Shown: positions 1-11,000 of the stretch, piece after piece | How positions within the stretch are numbered: position 1 is the first letter of the stretch | How the letters are laid out: each line of letters starts with the position of its first letter | Origin: Phyllobacterium trifolii | GTDB taxonomy: Bacteria > Pseudomonadota > Alphaproteobacteria > Rhizobiales > Rhizobiaceae | DNA: 64,000 nt | Direction: 5' to 3' | Assembly (NCBI RefSeq): GCF_014192095.1 | Contig: NZ_JACHXN010000022.1 | Span: 1-64,000, forward strand | Translations under genes and position numbers: made by a program | The notes under the pieces: model-generated | Database searches by the model: none | Seen by the model: the letters and a program-made list of their open reading frames with translations, nothing else | Told to the model about the DNA's origin: nothing

Positions 1-114
1 CCGCTTCAGGCAGCCAACGGTCTGATGATGTTCGGGGTCACCACGGCCCTCTTCATCTCCGTTATCCAGCAGGTCACCGCCAAATGGATCGCCGCGCAGT
101 CAGCCCGCACATAG
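1..114 (+). CDS. C-terminal end of a membrane protein (5' end outside window)
   Basis: An open frame enters from the left edge and stops at TAG 112-114, giving 37 residues. It has one hydrophobic stretch (LMMFGVTTALFISVIQQ) followed by a short polar tail ending WIAAQSART. This resembles the last transmembrane helix of an inner-membrane protein. It faintly recalls the ends of two-pore-domain potassium channel-like proteins of rhizobia, but that identification is a guess. Too little is present to assign a function. Confidence 0.4.
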   Translation, partial: PLQAANGLMMFGVTTALFISVIQQVTAKWIAAQSART

Positions 115-213
115 AATGCTGATCGGACGATAGTGGTTGAGTCCTCCAAGTGCCCCCAAGCTTCCGGATGGATACTATCTTGATAACACTACAGTGAGCG
201 TTATCATCAAGTC

Positions 214-347
214 ATGTGCAATCTTTACAAGGCCACCACCACCCACGAGGACATGCGCCAGCTGTTCCTGCCGATCAACATCTGACCAATCGGCTGACGC
301 AGATGGATGTCTTTCCCGACTACCCCGCTCCTATGCGAAGGCCCACC
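214..347 (+). pseudogene. Relic of an SRAP/HMCES (YedK-like) abasic-site protein
   Basis: ATG 214 opens MCNLYKATTTHEDMRQLF, which is the start of rhizobial SRAP proteins; Cys2 is the residue that crosslinks abasic sites in this family. The frame stops at TGA 283-285. In the next frame (288-347) it resumes with NRLTQMDVFPDYPAPMRRPT, matching the family's pattern of a short linker followed by a 'PDYPAP' segment, and ends at TAA 348. A full protein is about 220-250 residues, so only the first fifth or so survives, with at least one frameshift. It is a broken gene lying between the partial membrane protein and the aldolase. Confidence 0.6.
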
Positions 348-427
348 TAAAAACGCGCCGATTGGAATTGATTGATCCCGCCATCGCCGTGAAAGTGAGT
401 TGCGCCCACGCGTCTACCCCGCATCCT

Positions 428-1492
428 TCAACTGAATATGGGATCCAGATTCCCAGACTGATAACGTTTCGCCATCTCGGAAACAGGCAGCACCTGGATC
501 GCAGTAGCATTGCCAGACGCTCCGAATTCCTCGAAACGTTGACGACAGAGCTTGGTTAGCGCACCCATCGCGGGCCTAAGATATTTGCGAGGGTCGAATT
601 CGCTGCGATCCTCCGTCAGAACTTTGCGTATTTGCCCGGTCATTGCCATACGGCAATCGGTATCGATGTTGATCTTGCGCACGCCATTCCCAATGCCCCG
701 TAGGATTTCCTCCACAGGCACTCCCCAAGTCGGTTTCATCTCGCCGCCGTATTTGTTGATGATCTCTTGTAGTTCCTTTGGCACTGAAGATGAACCGTGC
801 ATCACGAGGTGCGTATTCGGCAGCTTGCGGTGAATTTCTTCGATCACATTCATTGCCAGCACCCTGCCATCAGGTTTTCGGCTAAACTTGTAGGCTCCAT
901 GTGACGTACCCATAGCAACAGCCAGCGCGTCGACTTTCGTTTCTGCGACGAATTTCACCGCCTCATCCGGATCGGTAAGCAGTTGATCGTGGCTAAGTGG
1001 CCCTTCGGCACCATGACCATCCTCTTTTTCGCCCATTCCAGTCTCTAGAGAGCCCAGAACGCCAAGTTCGCCTTCGACCGATATGCCTCCAAGATGCGCC
1101 ATATCAACCACCGTTTTCGTGACCCCGACGTTGTATTCCCAGCTACCCGGAGTCTTGCCATCAGCCATGATGGAGCCATCCATCATCACCGAGGTGAACC
1201 CCGACTGGATGGCGGTCATGCAGGTGCCGGGCTCATTACCGTGATCAAGATGGACGCAGACCGGAATTCGGGGGTAGATTTCCGTCACTGCGTCCATCAT
1301 GTGCTTCAACATAATATCGTTGGCATAAGCTCGAGCACCACGCGAGATTTGCAGGATGACAGGAGCGTCCACTGCGTGCGCCGCCTCCATTATTGCAAGC
1401 GCCTGCTCCATGTTGCTCATATTGAAGGCAGGTACGCCGTAGCCTTTCTCGGCTGCGTGGTCGAGCAATTGTCTGAGTGTGATGCGTGCCAT
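428..1492 (-). CDS. fba: Class II fructose-bisphosphate aldolase (Calvin-cycle subtype)
   Basis: A 354-residue zinc-dependent aldolase that reversibly cleaves fructose 1,6-bisphosphate to glyceraldehyde 3-phosphate and dihydroxyacetone phosphate; the related sedoheptulose bisphosphate is a likely extra substrate for this subtype. The N-terminus [19 protein letters not shown] is typical. HLDHGN (metal-site histidine and catalytic aspartate), [19 protein letters not shown] and [10 protein letters not shown] are all present. The start at 1492 is preceded by GGAGG with 5 nt spacing; the frame stays open further upstream to 1675 but without family similarity. The gene lies 260 bp downstream of ackA on the same strand, beside a phosphoketolase gene, which suggests a role in a sugar-phosphate bypass. 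Confidence 0.93.
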   Translation of the reverse strand: MARITLRQLLDHAAEKGYGVPAFNMSNMEQALAIMEAAHAVDAPVILQISRGARAYANDIMLKHMMDAVTEIYPRIPVCVHLDHGNEPGTCMTAIQSGFTSVMMDGSIMADGKTPGSWEYNVGVTKTVVDMAHLGGISVEGELGVLGSLETGMGEKEDGHGAEGPLSHDQLLTDPDEAVKFVAETKVDALAVAMGTSHGAYKFSRKPDGRVLAMNVIEEIHRKLPNTHLVMHGSSSVPKELQEIINKYGGEMKPTWGVPVEEILRGIGNGVRKINIDTDCRMAMTGQIRKVLTEDRSEFDPRKYLRPAMGALTKLCRQRFEEFGASGNATAIQVLPVSEMAKRYQSGNLDPIFS

Positions 1493-1752
1493 CAGGTCCT
1501 CCATTCGATACGGTTGCGTTAGAGAACAGGTTTTTCCGGATGGGTCGCGAGCCCACCCGTCCGACGCATTGCCATTGGCCTGCATAAAAAGGAAGGCGAT
1601 CACGCTGCATCGCGGATCGGCCCAATTGTCCTTCAGCGTGGTGTGGCTCGCTCGCCTAAGTACAAAATAGCCCATTTCGGCAAAGAATTCGATGACGTTC
1701 TGCTAGTGTGAAATAGCGGTGTCATGGAATTGGGCGACCACCGGTCTTGTTT

Positions 1753-2925
1753 CTATACAGAAACCATACCAAGGGTATGCTGGGCGATCATTAATTCTTC
1801 GTCCGTAGGCACTACATAGAGTGCGATCCGGCTATCGGCTGTTGAGACAAGGATTTCCCCGGCTTCGTTGCGCGCAGGATCCAACTGCGCCCCCAGCCAA
1901 TTAAGCTTGTTTGCGATCCGCTCGCGCATGATTGGCGAGTTCTCGCCGATTCCAGCGGTGAACACGAACGCCTCAAGACCACCCAGCGCTGCAGCAAGCG
2001 CACCTGCATTGAGACTGATCCGATGGACGAAATGGTCGAGCGCCAACGCGGCGCGGGCGTCGTCGCTTGCCAGAAGATCGCGCACATCATTGCTGATGCC
2101 GGACAATCCTTTAAGCCCAGACTCATTGTAGAGCATGTCCTGCAGTTCTGACGAGGTCATACTGCCCTGGTCGATAAGATAGAGCAGAACGCCAGGATCG
2201 ATCTGCCCGCATCGCGTCCCCATAGGCAACCCATCAAGGGCCGTAAATCCGAACGTGCACTCCAGGCTATGCCCGTCCCTTAAAGCACACATCGAAGCCC
2301 CACTGCCAAGATGCGCAACGATCACGCGTCCCTGGGCAACATCCGGTGCAATCTCCCTAAGACGACCTGCCACATATTCATAAGATAACCCGTGGAAGCC
2401 GTATCGCCGTACTCCCTCCGCAAAAAAATGCGCAGGTATTGCATAATGATCCGTTACAGGATCGTGCCCGCAATGAAACGCCGTGTCAAAGCAGGCAATC
2501 TGCGGGAGGCCTGGCTGGCGCTCCAGCAATGTCCGGATGGGGGCGAGGTTGTTGGGCTGGTGAAGCGGCGCAAGCGGTACATATCGCTCAAGATCATCGA
2601 GGACGTGTTGATCGACGCGTACTGGACGTGCGTAGTCCGGCCCGCCATGGACGACCCGATGACCAATCGCGACAAGCTGACCCTCATGTCGTTCCCGTAA
2701 CCACGTTCCGACATGATGCATGGCCGCGGCGAGGTCTGGAACATCCCCGGATGTGTAGCTCCTGTCCACGACCTCCTCGCCGTCTGCGTTCTTGACCGTA
2801 AAGTGAGGCGCGGTTCCAAGGCCCTCCACTTGGCCCTTAACCAGCTTCACCAAGGCGGTTCCGACGGCGAACACCTCGAATTTCAGGCTAGACGAGCCAG
2901 CATTGACGACGAGAATCGTGTCCAT
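1753..2925 (-). CDS. ackA: Acetate kinase
   Basis: A cytosolic 390-residue acetate kinase, the usual length, that converts acetyl phosphate plus ADP to acetate plus ATP (reversible). The N-terminal phosphate loop [13 protein letters not shown], the FDTAFH motif near residue 150, [10 protein letters not shown] and [10 protein letters not shown] mark the ASKHA fold. ATG 2925 has a good Shine-Dalgarno (AGGAG) about 7 nt upstream. It is divergent from the transporter/xfp group. In such clusters acetyl phosphate made by phosphoketolase is the expected substrate, yielding ATP by substrate-level phosphorylation. Confidence 0.95.
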   Translation of the reverse strand: MDTILVVNAGSSSLKFEVFAVGTALVKLVKGQVEGLGTAPHFTVKNADGEEVVDRSYTSGDVPDLAAAMHHVGTWLRERHEGQLVAIGHRVVHGGPDYARPVRVDQHVLDDLERYVPLAPLHQPNNLAPIRTLLERQPGLPQIACFDTAFHCGHDPVTDHYAIPAHFFAEGVRRYGFHGLSYEYVAGRLREIAPDVAQGRVIVAHLGSGASMCALRDGHSLECTFGFTALDGLPMGTRCGQIDPGVLLYLIDQGSMTSSELQDMLYNESGLKGLSGISNDVRDLLASDDARAALALDHFVHRISLNAGALAAALGGLEAFVFTAGIGENSPIMRERIANKLNWLGAQLDPARNEAGEILVSTADSRIALYVVPTDEELMIAQHTLGMVSV

Positions 2926-3607
2926 TGATCACTCCTCTTCTGTCGGCGCAGTCCGGAGACGCAGCTCGGCAAACACCATGCAAATTTCTTGGCCGCAACG
3001 GACCTTTCTTAGCACATGACGCAACCAATAGGCAGCGCCACCGTGTCTTAGATATGGCTTTCATCGTGAGCGCGAACCTTGCGTCGCGACCTGCCTGATC
3101 CAAACAGGTTAGGCATTGCGCTTCCCGTGAGATAGTCGAAAACGAACGCGCGCCGTTCCCCGTTCCGACAACGATAGATTCCATGTTGCCGTTGTGGTCA
3201 TGGTCAGGAAAAAAAGATAAAATCGAACTCTGTTGAATAGTTTCGATCCGCCAAGAACGTCGGACCTTTGCGAGCCTTTGATAAAACTCGGCACCGATCG
3301 GTTTCGAAACCGTCGTTGCTGGTCGCGAACCTAACTATGGTGGGATGAGGGTGCGCGGTCCGGTGGTCATTAGGATACGGAGCCGGCCCGCACAGAAGTC
3401 GGGTATCTTGCAAGGTGAGTCTGATCGCCAGCATACTGAATCGACCCGCTTCCCAGGGTAAGCATCCCATCGGAGCGCCAGCGCGCCCTGGTCCAGAGAA
3501 TTTGGTGGGCAAGTACGAGGCTATCGGCCTTCTCGTCCGTCCCGCCGCGTCCTCACCGCCGGATGAGCGGTGTGCAACTCAATTCAATCAAAATGCCGAG
3601 GGACGTC
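2926..3607. other. Long intergenic stretch between divergent ackA and the transporter
   Basis: About 680 bp with no reading frame that looks like a real protein; the short frames on both strands are low-complexity and arginine-rich. It must hold the promoters of the divergent ackA-fba and transporter-xfp units, but no convincing -35/-10 pair or operator was recognised. A run of A residues at about 3208-3214 is the only AT-rich patch. Confidence 0.4.
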
Positions 3608-5311
3608 ATGGATAAACAGGAAACTCCCCTCAAGACAACAGCAGTTCGCTTTGTACGCGCGGTCAAGATCTTTATGACCTCCGAGGCCGGTATAAAAGCG
3701 AGATGGCTGCTTGTCGGCTTGGTCCTTCTCTTGTGCGGAATTAACGCACTGAATGTCGTTAACAGCTACGTTGGCAGGAATTTTATGACTGCTATTGCGG
3801 ACCGAAAATCGGCGGAATTTATCCAGCAAGCGATCTTCTACATTGGGGTCTTCGCGGCCTCCACCGTCGTTGCCGTCTTTGCGCGATTCACTGAAGAGCG
3901 TTTGGCGCTGCTTTGGAGGGAGTTCCTCACCCGGCGGGCAGTCAAACTTTACCTGGCCGATGCAACCTATTTTCACTTGGGTTATTCGGGGACACTCACG
4001 CATCCCGATCAGCGGATTGCTGATGACGTGCGTGCCTTCACAATCACCACGCTCTCATTTATCCTTATGGTATTCAACAGCGCGCTCACAATCCTGGCCT
4101 TTTCGGGAGTGCTGTGGTCGATCAGTCCTTTGCTGTTTGTCGTGGCGATGTTCTATGCCGCCTGCGGCTCCTATGTAACGATTGCTCTCGGCCGCCCTCT
4201 CATCAAGCTGAACTATGATCAACTCGACAAGGAGGCCGGTTTCCGCTCCGGTCTTATTCACGTTAGAGAGAGAGCTGAAGCAGTCATGGTGGCGCGTTGT
4301 GAGGAGCAGCAGAATGCACGTCTACTGCAGCGCCTGGACGAGGCGATCGCCAACTTTCGCCAGGTCACGGCCATCAATCGGAACGTCGGTTTCTTTACGA
4401 CGGGTTACAATTGGCTGATCCAGATCATCCCTGCCCTGATTGTCGCTCCCGCTTTCATCAGAGGCGATGCCGAATTTGGCGTCATTACCCAGTCGGCCGC
4501 AGCCTTCGCGTTGCTTGTGGGTGCGTTTTCGTTGATCGTCACGCAGTTCCAGTCAATCTCTACCTTCGCGGCAGTGGTCTCCCGCCTTAGCTCCCTTCTT
4601 CAGGCTATCGAACAGTCGCATGCACCCGGCTCGCCATTGGCCATCCAGGTTGACGAAGACGAAAACTGTCTTGGTCTCGAGCATCTGTTCTTGCTGTCTT
4701 CGACAGACGGCAAACCGCTCATACGGGATTTGTCGGTATCTATCGGGTTAGGAACCCGGGTACTGATCACAGGGCCAAATCAAGCAGGGAGCGTGGCTTT
4801 GTTCAAGGCGATGGCGGGTATTCCGACCACAGGCAGCGGCCGCATCATCCGCCCTGGCGCTGGCGGCATCCTGTTTCTCCCACAGCAGCCCTATCTGATG
4901 CCAGGTACATTGCGGCAGACACTCGTACCTCCGGATAAGTCTGCCGACATTTCGGATGACCGAATTCTGCATCTTTTACATGAATTCAATCTCGATGTCG
5001 GCCAAACAGGCGGGTTAGACAAAGAAAGCGACTGGGACGCGGTACTTTCGCTGCGCGAGCAACAGCTGTTGGCCTTGATCGGTATTATTCTCGCGAGGCC
5101 TCGGTTTGTCTTCCTTGACCGGCTCGACACAACGCTCGGGGCCGACGAATTCCGCAAAATCCTTCACACCCTTTCCGAGCATTCAATCACCTATCTCAAC
5201 AGCGGGGCAGCTCGCGGGCCTGAGGGTCTGTACGACGCGATCTTGACCTGCAGCCAGAACGGCGAATGGACCTGGACAACCAACCCGCCTGAACACGAAC
5301 CCATATTGTGA
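3608..5311 (+). CDS. YddA/SbmA-family ABC protein with a degenerate ATPase domain
   Basis: A 567-residue fusion of an ABC_membrane_2 (SbmA/BacA-type) membrane domain (about residues 25-300, five to six hydrophobic segments) and an ABC ATPase domain (about 345-560). The start at 3608 follows GAGGGA. The ATPase core is ruined. The P-loop reads GPNQAGSVAL, so the invariant Lys is Ser395 and the following Ser/Thr is Val396. The signature reads LSLREQQ with Arg483 in the Gly position. Walker B reads FVFLDRLD with Arg505 in place of the catalytic Glu. The H-loop region reads NSGAARG with no His. The reading frame is otherwise intact and full length. It sits 270 bp upstream of xfp. Its substrate is unknown; related proteins import peptides or affect very-long-chain fatty acids. 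Transport independent of ATP, as in SbmA/BacA, is an inference. Confidence 0.8.
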   Translation: MDKQETPLKTTAVRFVRAVKIFMTSEAGIKARWLLVGLVLLLCGINALNVVNSYVGRNFMTAIADRKSAEFIQQAIFYIGVFAASTVVAVFARFTEERLALLWREFLTRRAVKLYLADATYFHLGYSGTLTHPDQRIADDVRAFTITTLSFILMVFNSALTILAFSGVLWSISPLLFVVAMFYAACGSYVTIALGRPLIKLNYDQLDKEAGFRSGLIHVRERAEAVMVARCEEQQNARLLQRLDEAIANFRQVTAINRNVGFFTTGYNWLIQIIPALIVAPAFIRGDAEFGVITQSAAAFALLVGAFSLIVTQFQSISTFAAVVSRLSSLLQAIEQSHAPGSPLAIQVDEDENCLGLEHLFLLSSTDGKPLIRDLSVSIGLGTRVLITGPNQAGSVALFKAMAGIPTTGSGRIIRPGAGGILFLPQQPYLMPGTLRQTLVPPDKSADISDDRILHLLHEFNLDVGQTGGLDKESDWDAVLSLREQQLLALIGIILARPRFVFLDRLDTTLGADEFRKILHTLSEHSITYLNSGAARGPEGLYDAILTCSQNGEWTWTTNPPEHEPIL

Positions 5312-5548
5312 GAGACTGCAGAGCTGCTTCAGTCACTGAAATATAAAATACATATCGAGCGCGACGAAGCCGTTTAAGTCGTGTATAGTTCATAGCTGCC
5401 AAGTGCACGAGGATTTGTGTACGTCGGATGACGCGTGCGCGGTAAAGCGCTTCAACGCTATTAGCGAAAGCGCAGCCAAAATTGATTGCCGGGCAAGTTT
5501 CCGGAACGTTTCACATAAAACAAAAGCGCAGATCGATATTGAGCCACG

Positions 5549-5565
5549 GGACCCCGTCCGGGTCC
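5549..5565 (+). promoter_or_regulatory. Small leader hairpin just before the xfp ribosome site
   Basis: GGACCC-CGTCC-GGGTCC forms a perfect 6-bp GC-rich stem with a 5-nt loop, ending 5 nt before the Shine-Dalgarno GGGAGG (5571-5576). It lies in a 270-bp gap (5312-5581) that holds no recognisable gene. It could affect translation of xfp, but short GC palindromes also arise by chance. Confidence 0.25.
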
Positions 5566-5581
5566 TCAACGGGAGGCAACA

Positions 5582-8047
5582 ATGGTTTCGCTTACAACTG
5601 CAAGTCGTGCTCGGGTCTCGAGTGAACCAAGTTCAGCGGATAAAAATCCACTCTCTGCCCAAGAACTGAACTCAATGGATGCTTATTGGCGCGCCTCGAA
5701 TTACTTGTCGGTAGGCCAGATCTATCTTCTCGACAATCCGCTCCTGAAAGAGCCATTAAAGCGCGAGCACATCAAACCACGGCTGCTCGGACACTGGGGC
5801 ACGTCGCCAGGTTTGAACATGCTCTACGTCCACCTCAATCGCGTGATCAAACGCGATGATCTCGACATGATCTATGTTATTGGACCCGGACACGGCGGAC
5901 CTTCGCTTGTTGCACACGCTTATCTCGAAGGGACCTACAGCGAGTTCTATCCCAATATCAGCCAGGACACTGAAGGCATGAGGAGGCTGTTCAAGCAGTT
6001 CAGCTTCCCCGGCGGCATCCCCAGCCACGTAGCCCCGGAAACACCTGGCAGCATGCACGAGGGCGGCGAATTAGGCTACGCCCTCAGCCACGCCTACGGG
6101 GCGGCGTTCGACAACCCGGACTTGATTGTTGCGTGTGTTGTCGGCGATGGCGAGGCGGAGACAGGTCCGCTCGCAACGGGCTGGCATAGCAACAAATTCC
6201 TGAACCCTGCGCGCGACGGATGCGTGTTGCCGATCCTGCATCTGAACGGCTACAAGATCGCCAACCCGTGCTTCCTTGCCCGCATTCCCAGGGACGAACT
6301 GCAGAAATTCTTCGAGGGAATGGGTTACGCGCCATATTTTGTCGAAGGCGATGATCCTAAGAATGTGCACCAGCAATTGGCCGGTGCACTGGATGCGGCC
6401 GTAAAGGACATCAAGAGAATTTGGACGGATGCCCGCACCAAGGGCAACTTGAAGCGTCCAGCCTGGCCGATGATTGTTTTCCGCACGCCAAAGGGGTGGA
6501 CCTGCCCGCCCGAGATAGATGGCAAGAAGTGCGAAGACTATTGGCGCGCGCATCAGGTGCCGATGGGCGACATGGACAAGGCAGAACACATCAGCATTCT
6601 TCAGGAATGGATGAAAAGTTATAGGCCCGAGGAATTCTTCGAAGATGACGGCCGGTTCAAGCCCGAATTGGCGGCGCTCGCGCCTACCGGGCATCGTCGC
6701 ATGAGCGACAACCCGCATGCGAACGGCGGTTTAGTGCTGCGCGACCTGAAGATGCCCGACTTCCGCGATTATGCAGTATCGGTGCTCAGCCCAGGTGCAA
6801 CCATAACGGAGTCCGCGCGGGTGATGGGCAAGTTTCTCCGCGATGTCATGAAGATGAACTTAGGCAGTAAAAACTTCCGCCTGTTCAGTCCCGACGAAAA
6901 CAATTCAAATCGGTGGCAGGATGTTCTTGAGGTCACCGATCGTTGCTATATGGCAGAGATTTATCCCACTGATGATCATCTGTCACCGGATGGCCGGGTG
7001 ATGGAAGTGCTCAGCGAGCATCAATGTCAGGGCTGGCTGGAAGGCTATCTGCTGACCGGCCGGCATGGGTTTTTCTCCTGTTATGAAGCCTTCATTCACA
7101 TCATCGATTCAATGTTCAACCAGCATGCCAAGTGGCTGAAAGTGTGCAACCATATCCCCTGGCGGCGACCAATCGCCTCGCTCAACTACTTTTTGAGTTC
7201 CCACGTCTGGCGGCAGGACCACAATGGTTTCAGCCACCAGGATCCAGGATTCCTCGATCATGTGGCCAACAAAAAGGCAGAGGTCATTCGCATATATCTG
7301 CCGCCGGACGCCAATACACTTCTATCGGTCACCGATCACTGCTTGCGCAGCCGCAACTATGTCAACGTCGTGGTGGCCGGCAAACAGCCTGCACCGCAGT
7401 GGCTGACAATGGATCAAGCGGTCAAGCACTGCGATGCGGGCGTCGGTATCTGGGAATGGGCAAGCAACGACAAGGGCGGTGAGCCCGACGTGGTGATGGC
7501 TTGTTGCGGCGATGTACCAACGCTCGAGACCCTGGCCGCAGTTGAGCTGATCCGGGAGCACATTCCGGAATTGAAAGTCCGCGTCATCAACGTCGTGAAC
7601 CTCATGAAGCTCCAGCCGACGAAGGAGCATCCGCATGGATTGTCGGATCCTGACTTTGATGCGCTGTTCACCAAGGATAAGCCAATCATCTTCGCCTTCC
7701 ACGGCTATCCATGGCTCATCCACCGCCTCACCTACCGCCGGACGAACCATGGTAATCTGCACGTTCGCGGCTACAAGGAAGAAGGCACCACGACGACGCC
7801 GTTCGATATGGCGGTCCTGAACGAAATCGACCGCTTCCACCTGGTCGAAGACGTTATTGACAGGCTCCCGCAATTGGGTGCGCGCGCTGCCTATTTCAAA
7901 CAGGCAATTCACCAGAAGCTGGTCGAACACAGGCAGTATATTGAGACATTCGGCGACGATATGCCAGCAATAAGCGGCTGGAAATGGGGCTTGAAAGGCG
8001 GGGACAAAAAGTCGGCCAGAACCTCGACAGAAGGGGATAACGCCTGA
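5582..8047 (+). CDS. xfp: Phosphoketolase (xylulose 5-P / fructose 6-P)
   Basis: An 821-residue thiamine-diphosphate enzyme, the typical length. It cleaves xylulose 5-phosphate and/or fructose 6-phosphate with inorganic phosphate to acetyl phosphate plus glyceraldehyde 3-phosphate or erythrose 4-phosphate. Both family signatures are visible: [15 protein letters not shown] near residue 160 and [17 protein letters not shown] near 180. GPGHGGPS and FPGGIPSHV are also present. The start at 5582 follows GGGAGG with 5 nt spacing; the first 30 residues are a polar extension before the conserved [18 protein letters not shown]. It is followed after 33 bp by the GH94 gene on the same strand and divergent from ackA, which would use its product. 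Confidence 0.96.
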   Translation: MVSLTTASRARVSSEPSSADKNPLSAQELNSMDAYWRASNYLSVGQIYLLDNPLLKEPLKREHIKPRLLGHWGTSPGLNMLYVHLNRVIKRDDLDMIYVIGPGHGGPSLVAHAYLEGTYSEFYPNISQDTEGMRRLFKQFSFPGGIPSHVAPETPGSMHEGGELGYALSHAYGAAFDNPDLIVACVVGDGEAETGPLATGWHSNKFLNPARDGCVLPILHLNGYKIANPCFLARIPRDELQKFFEGMGYAPYFVEGDDPKNVHQQLAGALDAAVKDIKRIWTDARTKGNLKRPAWPMIVFRTPKGWTCPPEIDGKKCEDYWRAHQVPMGDMDKAEHISILQEWMKSYRPEEFFEDDGRFKPELAALAPTGHRRMSDNPHANGGLVLRDLKMPDFRDYAVSVLSPGATITESARVMGKFLRDVMKMNLGSKNFRLFSPDENNSNRWQDVLEVTDRCYMAEIYPTDDHLSPDGRVMEVLSEHQCQGWLEGYLLTGRHGFFSCYEAFIHIIDSMFNQHAKWLKVCNHIPWRRPIASLNYFLSSHVWRQDHNGFSHQDPGFLDHVANKKAEVIRIYLPPDANTLLSVTDHCLRSRNYVNVVVAGKQPAPQWLTMDQAVKHCDAGVGIWEWASNDKGGEPDVVMACCGDVPTLETLAAVELIREHIPELKVRVINVVNLMKLQPTKEHPHGLSDPDFDALFTKDKPIIFAFHGYPWLIHRLTYRRTNHGNLHVRGYKEEGTTTTPFDMAVLNEIDRFHLVEDVIDRLPQLGARAAYFKQAIHQKLVEHRQYIETFGDDMPAISGWKWGLKGGDKKSARTSTEGDNA

Positions 8048-8080
8048 GCTAAGCCGCAAACCAGCCAAATGGAGGTTCCT

Positions 8081-11000
8081 GTGCCAGCGAGCGAGCCTGA
8101 GACGGTACGACACGATGCAATTCCGGATCTGGCGGAAACGAATTCCGACGTCGTCTTGCTATCCAACGGCCGTTATAGTGTCTTCGTTACTGCAGCGGGC
8201 GCAGGCTACGGAAGCTGGCAGGGCATTGACGTTACGCGGTGGCAAGCGGACTTCACGCGCGATTGCTGGGGACAGTTTTGCTACGTCAGGGATCTGGCCG
8301 ACAACAGGCTGTGGTCCATCGGAAGGCAACCGATCGATGAGCCAGGAGTGGTCCGGGAACACGCCTTTCACGGAGACAGGGCGGAATTCCGCTGCCATTC
8401 CGGCGACATCGAGACTTTCTGGAAAGTCTGTGTCACTGGAGATGCCGACGCCGAGGTTCGCTTGCTGACGATGATCAATCACGGCGCGAAAGAGCGAATC
8501 CTTGAATTGACAAGCTATGCTGAAGTCTGCCTCAACAATCGTCGTGCAGACCAGGCACATCCCGCGTTCACCAAACTATTTGTCGAAACGACATACGACC
8601 GCAAGACGGGCGCTTTATTTGCACGCCGCAGGCCCCGCGATGTGAACGACAAACCGACTTGGGCAATCCATGTATCGTCATCAGGCCAGCAAACCCACCA
8701 GGAGCTCGAATACGAGACTGACCGCCTCCGATTCCTTGGACGAGGACGCACGGCCGCCAATCCTGCAATATTTGACGCCCGGACATCGCTTTCCGGGACG
8801 ACCGGCCCTGTCCTCGATCCGATCGTCAGCCTGCGACGGACAGTCCGTGTTGGTCCAGGTGCGGAAGCGCACGTCGCCTTTGTGACGGGAGCCGCGGACA
8901 ATCAGTCGGCCATCCAGGCAATCGCCGAGCAATACTCAAAGTTCGGTGCGGTCGAGCAAGCGTTCTGCGGATCATTGGAGAGATACAAGCGTGAGCTCGA
9001 TGAATTCAGGCTCACACCCGGCGACGTTTCGGTGTCCAACTTATTGGCCGGATATATGGCGGTTGGTAATCCCACTAAGCGACAGGAGGTGGCGCATCCA
9101 CAAGCACGATTTGACCCCAACGTGCTCTGGGCTCAAGGCATCTCCGGCGACTTGCCGATCGCGTTGGCGAGTGTCGATGCAAAACGAGACGAAGCTCTCA
9201 TTCGCCAAGTGATGACGGCCCACGACTTCTGCCGGCGCAGAGGCTTGTTATTCGACCTCGTCCTGTTTGATGAGGGCGATGGTACCAGGGAACTGGAGCA
9301 GACTTTTTTCTCGCCGCTGCAAACGGAAATGACCGGCAAGTCTGGAGGGATTTTCGTTGTCTCCGGCAGCGGTACCGCAGGGAACGACCTGGCGACAATT
9401 ACCGCTGCGGCGCGCCTCGTTCTAATGGGCAACGGCGGGTCTCTTGCCGACCAGTTCCCTAGAGTATCTTCCCCTGCTTCGTTACCTCCAGGGGAGTTCG
9501 CCGCTCGAATGAGTGACGATACGACAGAGCCGTCCCCCGTCGCGCCAGAAAATTTGCATTATTGGAACGAATTCGGGGGCTTTTCCGATGGTGGGCGCGA
9601 GTATGTTATAACGGTAGGGAGGTTCAAATCGGGATCCACGACCTTACCGCCGGCGCCGTGGACAAACGTCCTCGCGAACCCCAGCTTCGGCTGCCTGACG
9701 ACCGAATCCGGCCTTGGCTATTCGTGGTCGGGCAATTGTCAGATGAACCGGCTTACACCGTGGACGAACGACCCGGTTTCGGATCAGCCGGGAGAAGTCG
9801 TTTACCTGCGAGATGAGGAAACAGGAGAAGTTTGGACACCGACCCCTCTGCCCATCGGACATCATGCTGTGGTCACCGTCCATCACGGTCAGGGTTATAC
9901 GCGCTACGCCAGTCAGAGCCGACATCTAAAACAGGAGATGACGGTTTTCGTCCCGCCCCAGGACAGCCTCAAGATCATCCGCCTGAAACTCTGGAACGAG
10001 GACACCCGAAGCCGGCACTTAACGGCAACCTATTACGTCGAATGGGTGCTGGGAACGCAACGCGAAAAGGCTGCAATGCAAGTGGCGTGCGACCACGATG
10101 TCGATTCAGGTGCTATCATCGCGACAAATCCTTGGTCAGGCGATTTCGCTGGAAGGATCGCCTTCGCGGCCACCGGTCCAGTGGCGGGGTCAATGACATC
10201 AGATCGCACGGAGTTTCTTGGCAAATACGGTTCCGTATCTCGTCCTGCCGCCTTGCAACGAGCTGATCTGGCGGAACGCTTTGGTCCATCGGTCGATCCG
10301 TGTGCCGCTCTAAAAGTGGATATCGTCTTACCCGCGGACGAAACCAGAGAGGTTATCTTTGTACTCGGGCAAGCCAAAAGCCTGGATGAAGTCCGGAGAC
10401 TTGTGCGTGAATACGCCAACCCGGATCGTGCGGGCGAGAGCCTGTCAGCGGTATCCCGGGATTGGGACGACGTTCTGGACAAGGTACAAATCACGACGCC
10501 GGATCTCGCCATGAATTTGATGATGAATAGATGGTTGTTGTACCAGGTACTCGCGTGCCGGGTATGGGCCCGCACATCAAACTATCAGTCCGGTGGGGCA
10601 TACGGTTTTCGCGACCAGCTTCAGGATGTGATGGCACTGATCCATAGCGCACCAGGTGAAAGCCGCTCACAAATCCTGCGCTCGGCAGCACGCCAATTTG
10701 AACAGGGCGACGTTCAGCACTGGTGGCACCCCCCATCCGGAGTCGGAGTGCGTACCCGGATCACCGACGACCTCTATTTCCTTCCCTATGCTGTTCACCA
10801 CTACATCTCGACGACCGGCGATGTTGAGCTGCTTGATGAGGTCGTACCCTTCCTCAAATCAGCGGTGCTTAGAGACGACCAGGAGGAAGACTTCAACACA
10901 CCAGCCATCAGTGAGCAAACGGGCACGCTCTACGAACACTGCGTCCGGGCGCTGAAGCACGGTTATCGACTTGGGAGCCATCAGCTCCCCCTGATGGGAA

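Noticed and set aside
3608-5311. Degenerate ATPase motifs as sequencing error
   Set aside because: Four separate motifs are altered by substitutions in an unbroken frame; random errors would more likely introduce frameshifts or stops.
5403-5669. 88-codon plus-strand frame in the xfp leader
   Set aside because: No motif and no ribosome site, and it overlaps the xfp start in another frame.
6071-6718. 215-codon minus-strand frame
   Set aside because: Antisense to xfp. A real gene there would have to share its codons with a conserved enzyme.
7322-8113. 263-codon minus-strand frame over xfp
   Set aside because: Antisense to highly conserved phosphoketolase codons, with no recognisable motif and no promoter.
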